Assembly (NCBI GenBank): GCA_033807775.1
Contig: CM066325.1
Span: forward strand, 17,913,301 to 17,977,300
Source of the DNA: Saussurea involucrata
Taxonomy: Eukaryota > Streptophyta > Magnoliopsida > Asterales > Asteraceae
DNA length: 64,000 nucleotides
Reading direction: 5' to 3'
Shown piece after piece: positions 56,141 to 64,000 of the stretch (position 1 is its first letter; each line of letters starts with the position of its first letter). The notes beneath the pieces are model-generated. The model was given only the letters and a program-made list of their open reading frames with translations, searched no databases and was not told where the DNA came from. The translations under genes were made by a program, and so were the position numbers.

Positions 56141-57171
56141 CTCTAAGTCGTGATGCAAGGTTCGTGCCCAAGGAACTCGCTAATCGAGATGGGCAGGACA
56201 ACTTTGGTTGAGTCGGGGGCTTACTGGATTAAGCCGCTGTTTAAGCATTGAGTGCAGGGGCAGCGGCTGGATCATTAAGCTGTTGTCCCTGGTTATGGAT
56301 TTTTTGTTCAGCAGCGCCGGGCCGATTGCAGGCTGTTGTGATTTGTTTGTGCAGGGGCTGGATCATTAAGCTGCTCACCCTGCTTGTGGCCTGTTTATTC
56401 AGCTGCTGCTGTTCAGCAGTGCTGATTGGCGCCTAAGGGCTGTTGTGGCTTGTTTGTTATATTATATTATATATATATATATATATATACTGCAATTATG
56501 AATGTCAATAGCTACTGTCAAAGATCACTGCAATTATGTTGTCAATAGCTATTATCAAAGGAAAGGCCTGTTTTCTTTGGCACAACTACTGTCAGCTCAA
56601 CAACAAGGATTCTTCTACATTCATTTTTTTATTTCTTTAAAAAACAATTATTCCAACACTTGATACATCTACCAATTTTATGTTTACATTATTATTTTCA
56701 CATTTTTAATATATATATATAGATGATATAACTTAAAATATGATCCGTTTAACATATAATTAATTTATTTGGAAGTGGAGGAGTGACATGAATTACTCCC
56801 TGTATCATGTATGCAACCAAACAAAACTCTTTTTAATAAAAGATGGATGGGATCAATCATATACATACACATACATATCTGCAGATTTGTGTTCAAAAGA
56901 GTATATCTTATTATGTCATTTAGTACAGACATTTTATAGATATCGAATGCTAATAAATGTTCAATGTTCAGCTGGAAATGAAAGGTGAATATAACAATTT
57001 CAGGGTATGTTTTTCTAGCAAACACAAAACAATGAAAAGGATAAAATTTTGCAAACAAAACATTATGTAAATCAATGCATCAGAAAGATTCTCAAATTTG
57101 AAGCCCACTTTTTGTTTCTTGATTATTTTTGTGTTAGAGAGTTATCGACAAAACAATGCATCTAAGGGGCT
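56141..57171. other. Interior of the PIF-like element, right of the SIRE insertion
   Basis: Two related segments containing CTGGATCATTAAGCTG occur at 56268 and 56357. A TA microsatellite lies at 56456-56490. The rest is AT-rich and I see no supported gene. The sequence joins across the SIRE insertion at GTAGC. Confidence 0.5.
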
Positions 57172-57450
57172 GTTTGTTTACCTCTTAATGGTTCCATTAA
57201 GAGGCAACCTCTGAATCGCTAAGAGGTCAATCCTGTTTGGCAAAAAAAACGTCTGCCTCTTAATGGTTCTAAAACCCTCTAAATGATTTAGCATCCTGGG
57301 CCTCCCTTAACCATTCAGCACTCTGATTTCATTCTAAACAAATACCAAACAACCATATTTCATTTTGCACTGTATCGTAAAAGCCTCTTAATCATTCTGA
57401 CCACTTAATCATTCTGCACTAAATCATTCAGATATCAATTAAATTCCACC
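57172..57450. mobile_element. MITE-like segment with CTCTTAATGG repeats, ends unclear
   Basis: AAGGGGCTGTTTGTTTACCTC at 57170 looks like a MITE terminus. Internal CCTCTTAATGGTTC and TTAATCATTCTG repeats follow. I cannot find a matching right terminus. Confidence 0.45.
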
Positions 57451-58231
57451 AAGTTGCATGATTGTCATTGGTTTTTTCCTTAGTAAATTCAGTTTTCATT
57501 TGCTAGGAATTGTTAATTAACTTATTGATGCTATTTTCAGATTCTGAATGCATAGGATCATCTTAAAATATTGGATCATGGATCAAGTATGTAGTTGCTT
57601 GTAGCCAAGCAAGGTTCGTACAAGATGCATATAGAAATGACATGTTTAGTTGTGTACACATTCAAATTGTTCAAAAACATATTAACCACCAAGTTATTAC
57701 TATGACAGTATGACAGGAGGTATATGATTAACAGAAACCTTAATGAACAAAAAGAACAGAACCCAATTGCAATTACCAGCTAGAACAAACACAAATAGTT
57801 ATCAGAATTCAGAAACTGGGACAGCAAAATCAATACACACATATACATATATGAACACATTTCTGTAGGAGTATACATAGATTGGTAGAATTAATACCTA
57901 CTGGTGTGAAGCAGTCGTAGGAAGAAGACAGTGGCTGTTGCGATTTTTCTTTTTGGGGAGAGTCTATGGAGGAGCCAATAGACGACAGGTAGTTGTGGTC
58001 TGTGGAGATAACACAGAGAGAGGGTTCAAAATTGATGGCCGCCTGTGACTGTGATTGAAGAAAACGGGGATAAATCAAGCAGAGCAGATAAGCCGAAATC
58101 AAACTACCATGAAAAGATATATAGATCAAGGAAGTAGTAAGAAGACAGAAAACGAACCCGCCGGAGATTGAGAAAATCGGCGACTGTGGAGACTGGAGCT
58201 CGGCAGCTAATTTTGAACCAGAGATTAGGGC
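57451..58231. other. Further PIF-like element interior, possible captured gene DNA on the minus strand
   Basis: 57900-58230 is less AT-rich. An open frame of 99 codons on the minus strand (58129-57830) is Ser-rich without motifs. No gene call is justified. Confidence 0.35.
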
Positions 58232-58234
58232 TTA

Positions 58235-58812
58235 GGCCATCCGTATCCATACCCTCAAACTCTCTTGCCACCCTCAGCGCAACATCAGCTTTTCTCCTTA
58301 CCCTCTCCTTACCCTAAAGTAGAGTACCCATACCCTCAAACCCTCTTGCCACCTCATTTTTTTTTAATTCTTTTATTTATACATTTAATTATTTAACAAA
58401 ATAAAAATATTTATATATTTTTTAATAAATAAAAATAAGATAAATAATAAAAATAAAAATTCATATCATTCATTAAAAATAAAAATTACAAAATTCAAAA
58501 CGCTAAAAAAATAAAAATTACAAAATACAAAACGCTAAAAATCATGATATTTTCTAATAATTGCTTTTATCGCTAATATATATAGTGTGATTAAAATAAA
58601 ATAAAATTAAAAAATAAAATAAAATTACATATAGCCGTTGGAGTTATTATTTTCAAAATTTAAAAAAAAATTAAAAAAAAAACAAACCATCCGGATCAAT
58701 CGGGTTGGGGAACCCGGGGCTGGAAGCCCGCTGTGAGCCCGAGCCCCCCGTACCCATTCCCGCTGAACCCGTAGCCAGCCCGAGCCCTAACCCGCCTCCG
58801 CTACGGATGGCC
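58235..58812. mobile_element. PIF/Tourist-type MITE
   Basis: TIR GGCCATCCGTA at both ends, duplication TTA (58232-58234 and 58813-58815), 578 bp. AT-rich core with GC-rich arms (AGCCCGAGCCC motifs near the right). Confidence 0.88.
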
Positions 58813-59000
58813 TTAGGAGCAAATATGAAATCCATGGGATTTGGATTTGAAATTCCGACTCTTCCCAAAGGATTTCCAAATCCATCAGGCATAAGATTTT
58901 AAAAAAGTCAAAGGATTTTTAAGTCGGTCAATATTTTCCATTCCTCCAAACTCTTCCAATTCCAATTCCAATTCATTCCCGCAAACCAAACACGCCCTTA

Positions 59001-59507
59001 GTATTCACCTATTAGAAGCACCAACAAACTTAATGGTCATAGTTACCGTAACTAGTTACAATTAGTACCATCTAATTTTCGTTGTAAACTGTAGCTTTTG
59101 TAGCTGAAAACTTATTTATTAATAATAGAAATGAAACAATCCTTATATATATACAACTTTCATTGCATACCTGTATGAGTACAGACAATTTCAGCATTAA
59201 TTGAGTAATTATCTACAAATAACCAAATATGTCACAGTATACAAGTCTCACCACATACCTAATTACTTGGAACAAAACATAGCATACCAATTTATAAACT
59301 TGTGACTTCCATTTGATTCTTCAACTGTAACATCTTGTTTAAGGAACCAACATAGATTATGATGATGTAGATAATTATATACATGGATCCTCCTGTTCTG
59401 CTGCAAAAAAGAAGCCAGAGAGATTATTGGTAATTATGTCACATATGTTTATACCATTTCTTGGATAACGGTAATTTTAACGGTCGGGATGATAGTTCTA
59501 TTATCCC
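59001..59507. other. Intergenic sequence, no gene seen
   Basis: AT-rich; no ORF or repeat boundary that I can support. Confidence 0.4.
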
Positions 59508-59510
59508 ATA

Positions 59511-59880
59511 GTATCTCTAACAGCTTTGCTAAAATAGAAGAAAATGAGTTTTTGTTTCCTAAACCTCTCTAACAACTTTGCTATCTTGTTATAATAGAGA
59601 AAACCTGAAAATTTTATAAGTTTAGAGAATTCTCTAAAAGTTGATGGTAGGAGAAAGAAATGATTATTTTGTTCAATCCCACCAATGAGATTGAACTTTT
59701 ATTATTTTATATTCAGATTTTTTTAAATGAATAAATTAGAGAATATTATATTAATATAACTTATGTTAAAATCTCTAAAATAGAAAACCCGTTGGAGATG
59801 AATGTAATTCTTTTTAGAGATTTTAACTTTTGGTTCTCTGTTTTAAAAAAAATTATAAAAAACCTGTTGTTAGAGATGCT
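59511..59880. mobile_element. MITE of the GAGCATCTCYAACA family
   Basis: The left end TATCTCTAACAGCTTTGCTA pairs with the right end TGTTAGAGATGCTC. Related to the cleaner copy at 61097-61458. Confidence 0.65.
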
Positions 59881-60071
59881 CTCATAAATTCTATTATCTT
59901 ATTTAATCTCTCACACCTCTTCAGGAATCTCAAAGAAAATTAGGACTATGATGCATACAAATTAATAAGTTGTAGCCCAGTGGCCGGTAACATCCCTGGA
60001 GGGTCAGTGGTTGAAGTCCTGACTACCTGGGTTCGAGTCCCTTGGTGATCACTTCTACGGTATCCCGATGA

Positions 60072-60832
60072 CAGGGACGGACCTGGTGAAGGTCACGTGG
60101 TGGCACGTGCCACCGTATTAGTTTTCCGGCGAAGGGGGAAAAATCCATTTTCGTAAAGGTGTTGCCGTATCGATTTATATAAAGTTACTATATAATTTAT
60201 TTAATGCAATGATTTTCAAAAATTAGCTTTAGCGCAGTGGCGGAGCGCTTTTGTTGTTGTGTGTGTGCTGTGTTTGGTCCAGAGTTCGAATCCCTCCATT
60301 TACATTTTAGCTTCTTCCAACAAATTTTTTATTTTTGCTTATGTGTGTACGTGTCTGTACCCATGAACCCATCTTAACATCCAGCCCAATTTCCCCAGTC
60401 CAATAGGCAATAGTGAATAGTCCATGTTATTTAGATTTTACTGATTTACTTTTTACCCTCATTCTTGATGACTTGATTGAACGATTTCCAACCACAACAC
60501 AAAATCGATCTCACTCAGCAGAGCCACTCACAAAATCGAATGAATCAACTTGCTCCGCTCACCAAATCCAGTCCGATTTGAATGAATTAACACGTCGAGG
60601 ACAAATTTAGGAATTGGTTCTCAATCGTAAAAAAACATACTTTTTGTGTTCATTTTTGGGTATATATTGACCGTTTTCAAAGGATGAAGACGGGTGGGTA
60701 CAAATTTAGGAGTTGATTCTCGATCCTATTAAAACATATTTTTTGTAATTATTTTTGGGTTTATATTATATTATATTATTATATGGTGCCACCATCTGAA
60801 AATTTGTCTAGGTCCGTCCCTGTCCTGATCGT
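60072..60832. mobile_element. hAT-type element inside the SINE
   Basis: TIR CAGGGACGGACCTRG at both ends. The flanks TCCCGATG and TCCTGATC match at 6 of 8 bases. No transposase. It carries a tRNA-like promoter segment at 60229-60300. Confidence 0.8.
60229..60300 (+). repeat. Second tRNA-like (SINE) head inside the hAT
   Basis: TTTAGCGCAGTGGCGGAGCG resembles an A box and AGAGTTCGAATCCC a B box, about 50 bases apart. The sequence does not fold as a full tRNA in my reading, so it is a SINE remnant rather than a tRNA gene. Confidence 0.5.
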
Positions 60833-61096
60833 GGGCCTGCCCAATTGGGCCGGGTCGTGGGTCGAGGGGGATTAGTCTGGGTGGCACCCTTAAGTGGGAG
60901 CCCAGGATACCCCCGGAAAGCGTGTGTGTGTGTTGCCTTTAAAAAAGATAGTGATGCATTACCTAGAGAAGAAATAGGGAAACCTATATACTTCAGTTTG
61001 ATACCAACGCCATTAGATCATCATCGGTAATAACCTATATTATAACTCACATTCGACAACAGTTAAAACATTTTTTTCTAACATAGAAAACGCTCA

Positions 61097-61458
61097 GAGC
61101 ATCTCCAACAGCTTCCCCAAAATGGGGAAAATGGAGAAAATAGGAATTTTGGGCTAATATTTTGCTCCAACGGCTTCTCCAAAACGGAAAAAATGGAGAG
61201 AGAAGGTTTTTTTCTTCCAAATATGGAGATCATTCCAAAAATGATTACCAAGTGAGAGGACCAATAAGAAACTTTGAAAATAAATATGCAGAGAGAGAAT
61301 TAATATTTTAATAGGTGGATGAAATATTTTAATATTTTAACTAATGTTGAATTCTCCACAATGGGGAATCTGTTGGAGATAAATGTATATTTTTTTGGAG
61401 ATTTTGGCTTATTGTTCTTCATTTTGGAGAAATTTTGGGGAATCTGTTGGAGATGCTC
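61097..61458. mobile_element. MITE with GAGCATCTCCAACAG ends, in the last IPMS intron
   Basis: TIRs GAGCATCTCCAACAGCTTCC and, reverse-complemented, GAGCATCTCCAACAGATTCC. Flanked by TCA (61094-61096 and 61459-61461). 362 bp. CCCCAAAATGGGG-type motifs lie inside the arms. Confidence 0.88.
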
Positions 61459-61809
61459 TCAATACCATGAAAAGAAGATTTTCACTACCTTTTTCATTTC
61501 AGCTACGGATTTAAATCGCCAAAAGAGATCATTAAGTTCCTTTCCTTTGAAATAATAACCAAGCTGAAGAGAAATAGAACAGATGTTTAGTTCATAACAA
61601 CAAAGGTGTCGGTTACTTGTTTCATTTGGCGCCGTACATAAATATTATATACTTCAAAAAAAAGGTGTCGGTTACTTCATTTAAAATACCAAGAGTTCAA
61701 CATTGCGCTATATATACCTCAAAAAGTTTAGCTTTCAAAGCATGGCGTCCACTGTACAGAAAATTTTGAAAATCATTAGACAACTCAACTAATGGAATGC
61801 AGTAAGCGA

Positions 61810-62160
61810 GGGCCGAGGGGGCACTTTTAAAAAAATTAACAAGTTTTTTAGAACATTTTTCTAATAAAGCGTCATATTAACTATTTTATAGGACTTTACT
61901 TGATAAGGTGTCCTATAAACACAAGTGTCTTATAAAAATATGAGTTTATAAGACACTTTTCAAAAGCGTCCTATAAAATTAGTTAATACAACACTTTATT
62001 TTGAAAATGTCCTAAAAATTTGTTAAGTCGCTCAAAAAGCGTCCTATAAACTTATTGTAATTCTTTTAGATAGGATGTTTCTTTGTTTGGTCCTATAAAA
62101 CACTCTATTAGGATGCTTATTTATTTTAGACATCCTATAAACTCAAATTTGTTGCATCGA
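61810..62160. repeat. GTCCTATAAA repeat element in an IPMS intron (partial copy)
   Basis: Many TCCTATAAA/TTTATAGGA motifs. Matches the right three-quarters of the element at 62862-63310. Confidence 0.75.
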
Positions 62161-62563
62161 CTTCTTCAACAGCAAATAATCATCAAACATATATCTCCGA
62201 GACCAAACCATATAAAGTAACAAACTACATGTCACGATACCTAAGTTTTCCAAGTGTAAGTCCAGAGTCATTAAATCGGTGAAGTCCAATATCTTCCGGA
62301 CACATGATTTCATATGTGCTTTTGTTCTTTAGCATTCCGTCCTAAGTACAACGTACATAGAAAGCAAGGTTATATATATGTAGTAAGCTAAATGGAAGTT
62401 ATTAGAGCAAGCCACATAACAATGTACAAACAAAGAGCAACCTGATGGATTCCACTTTCATGAGCAAAAGCATTAGCACCAACAATGGCCTTGTGTGGCT
62501 GCACCAGCATTCCACTATACTTTTCCACCTAAATATCACATGTGCAGAGTGAATATATAGAGA

Positions 62564-62597
<34 letters not shown>

Positions 62598-62861
62598 AGT
62601 GGTGAAATAGATTATTAGAAATAAGGCTTTGGTATATACCATCTTGCTAGCCATGACAATATGTCTTGTATTGATGCCAGTATAAAGACCACCTAATGCA
62701 TCTCCTTTGCTTTTCATAATCATTACCACCTGTGCTCAATATATAAACAAGTCATCCAAAAGTATATACATTAATTATTTAGGCTGTTAAAGAAATACAA
62801 CACCAAAAGTAAAACTCAAGTTTAAATAGTTTGAGAACCAAGATCCAGTTAGATATGGACA

Positions 62862-63310
62862 TATGACGTCTAAAATAAATAAGCGTCCTAATAGAGTGTT
62901 TTATAGGACCTTAGTTTACAGAACCCAAAAAAACGTCATATCTAAAAGTGTTATAATAAGTTTATAGGACGTTTTTGAACGTGGTAACAACATTTTCAAA
63001 ATAAAATGTCGTATTAGCTAATTTTATATATAGGACGTTTTGTGCAAAATGTCCTATAAACCCATATTTTTAGACGACACTTGTGTTTATAGGACAGTTT
63101 TTCAAATAGTGTCCTATAAAATAGTTAATATATAGGACGCTTTATTTGAAAATTGTTCTAAAAAACTTGTTACGATGTCCAAAGACGTCCTATAAACTTT
63201 TTGAAACATTATTAGATAGCACATTTTTTTGTTTGGTCCTATAAAACATCCTATTAGGACGCTTATTTATTTTAGACGTTCTATAAACTCAATGTTGTTA
63301 TAGTGGCGGG
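62862..63310. mobile_element. Fold-back MITE of the GTCCTATAAA family in an IPMS intron
   Basis: GACGTCTAAAATAAATAAGC at 62868 is inverted at 63260-63280. The two halves pair over much of their length, giving one large hairpin. The far right CAATGTTGTTATAGTG reads outward-in as CACTATAACAACATTG, which suggests a CACTA-related terminus. Confidence 0.75.
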
Positions 63311-63493
63311 CTATTGACTAATTCTTTTCTATGCCTATGTTTAATTTCATTTGATATTCATTGTGGATTGCTAGCCAATTCATGTCCATTTTTCTACTCT
63401 ATATTTAACATAAATGTAGCAGATTCAGTTTTGGAAATTTTTCAGTATGCAACTGTCCACTGCTAAGTGCTATAGACACTTCATCAGAAATTT

Positions 63494-63627
63494 CCTACAA
63501 CAAATTTAGTCTATCGCGACGACAAAACAAATTTAGTCTATTGCAACGACAAAAGTTGTTGCTAGAGATCAATATTGATCTTTAGCGACGACAAAAGTCG
63601 TCGCAATAGACTACATTTGTTGTAGTG
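63494..63627. mobile_element. Small CACTA-like fold-back MITE
   Basis: The left CCTACAACAAATTTAGTCTA pairs with the right CACTACAACAAATGTAGTCT in reverse complement. Internal GCGACGAC/GTCGTCGC motifs; about 134 bp. It lies 14 bases from the IPMS exon at 63641. Confidence 0.8.
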
Positions 63628-64000
63628 ATTACAAACTCACCTCTTCCAAAGAAGCATTACCAGCTCTCTCTCCAATTCCGTTTATTGTTACTTCTACTTG
63701 TCGTGCACCCGAATAAGCCCCCTAGAATCCACATAAGTCAGCATTTGTGTAAAACACAAATTAAGAACATAACAATTGTATATATATATGTGCCTATACC
63801 TCTAAAGTATTGGCAGTAGCCAGTCCTAGATCATTATGGCAGTGGGTAGAAATGATGACATTCTCAACGCCACGGGTGTTGGCTTTTATGTCGGCTATAA
63901 GCTGGCCAAACTCACGAGGCCAGTTTTAGCCAACAGTATCAGGTATGCAAAGAGTCGTCGCACCTGCTTTGATAGCTTCGCCCAGGATCTCGTATAAAAA

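Larger units (their letters stand above)
43806..58997. mobile_element. PIF/Harbinger-like element, left end trimmed, opened by the SIRE element
   Basis: The right end ACCAAACACGCCC is followed by TTA (58998-59000) and reads inward as GGGCGTGTTTGGTTTGCGGG. The left end begins GGTTTGCAGG at 43806 and lacks the first bases. GGATTTGGATTTGG and ATTCCAATTCC repeats lie at opposite ends. AACATATTAACCACCAAGTTATT occurs at both 44235 and 57677, on either side of the large insertion. About 3.5 kb without insertions; no transposase seen. Confidence 0.65.
59970..60955 (+). mobile_element. tRNA-derived SINE, split by a hAT element
   Basis: An A-box-like TAGCCCAGTGGCC (59973) and a B-box GGTTCGAGTCC (60030-60040) are spaced as in tRNA-derived SINEs. 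The tail resumes after the hAT (60840-60955) with GGGTGGCACCC, AGCCCAGGATACCCCC and a T-rich, then A-rich, end. The SINE is about 215 bp without the insert. GATGCAT near both flanks may be part of a target duplication, but it does not abut the ends. Confidence 0.7.
60984..64000 (-). pseudogene. IPMS: 2-isopropylmalate synthase (leucine biosynthesis) gene relic, eight exons visible
   Basis: The functional enzyme joins acetyl-CoA and 2-oxoisovalerate in plastids, the first step of leucine synthesis; methylthioalkylmalate synthases are close relatives. Exons in transcription order: 64000-63800 (metal-binding STHCHNDLGLATANTL), 63721-63641, 62729-62640 (GGLYTGINTRHIVM), 62528-62442 (VQPHKAIVGANAFAHESGIH), 62341-62241, 61751-61718 (GRHAL), 61563-61489 (NDLFWRFKSVAE) and 61034-60995. 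The exons join with consistent GT-AG borders and phase, so this is a duplicated gene rather than a processed copy. Breaks: a TAA at 63926-63928 where the family has a conserved tyrosine, and a TGA ending the last exon right after ITDDDLMALVSN. The C-terminal leucine-feedback (LeuA dimer) domain is not found downstream; the SINE lies there. The 5' part is beyond the window. Confidence 0.88.

Noticed and set aside
60229..60300. A true tRNA gene
   Set aside because: Only A-box and B-box-like motifs are present; acceptor and anticodon stems do not form, and it lies inside a mobile element.

Overview
This is nuclear DNA from a flowering plant, probably a eudicot. Supporting signs are chromodomain-type Ty3/gypsy and SIRE-type Ty1/copia retrotransposons primed by tRNA-iMet, MULE, hAT, CACTA and PIF-like DNA transposons with clean target-site duplications, a nuclear fragment of plastid rpoC2, and a multi-exon 2-isopropylmalate synthase gene relic. 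The SIRE envelope-like ORFs resemble ones I associate with Asteraceae, so that family is a low-confidence guess. Nothing here is an operon or a prokaryotic system, and I see no intact host gene.

Layout. 1-8773: a minus-strand gypsy element (intact pol, damaged gag, both LTRs, the left one cut by the window edge). It is inserted into the gag of an older minus-strand copia element (8774-10549). 11053-12886: a long-TIR MULE with a hAT element nested inside. 12897-18890: AT-rich repeats holding a solo LTR (13394-17073), which itself holds a second solo LTR (14303-15954). 18895-22168: two MULEs that appear to carry host gene fragments. 22873-23368: a small hAT. About 23524-23957: the rpoC2 fragment. 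25249-38136: one non-autonomous CACTA element opened by four or more later insertions. 38385-43805: a plus-strand 5' LTR, PBS and decayed interior. 43806-58997: a PIF-like element opened by an 11.7 kb young SIRE/copia element (44471-56135). 58998-64000: MITEs, a SINE split by a hAT, and the minus-strand 2-isopropylmalate synthase pseudogene, whose exons still lie in order between MITE-filled introns.

The most unusual observation concerns the gypsy-type LTRs. Seven copies in at least three sequence groups share one layout: a consensus splice donor (AG|GTGAGT), then, at 238-321 bp from the LTR 3' end, the heptamer CTCACTA leading into a short hairpin whose arms differ between groups in a pair-preserving way, then a pyrimidine-rich stretch and CAG. 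This reads like an intron carried inside the LTR. In most copies the intron also holds arrays of short palindromes. The SIRE/copia LTR lacks this layout. The intron and the RNA hairpin are inferences from sequence only.
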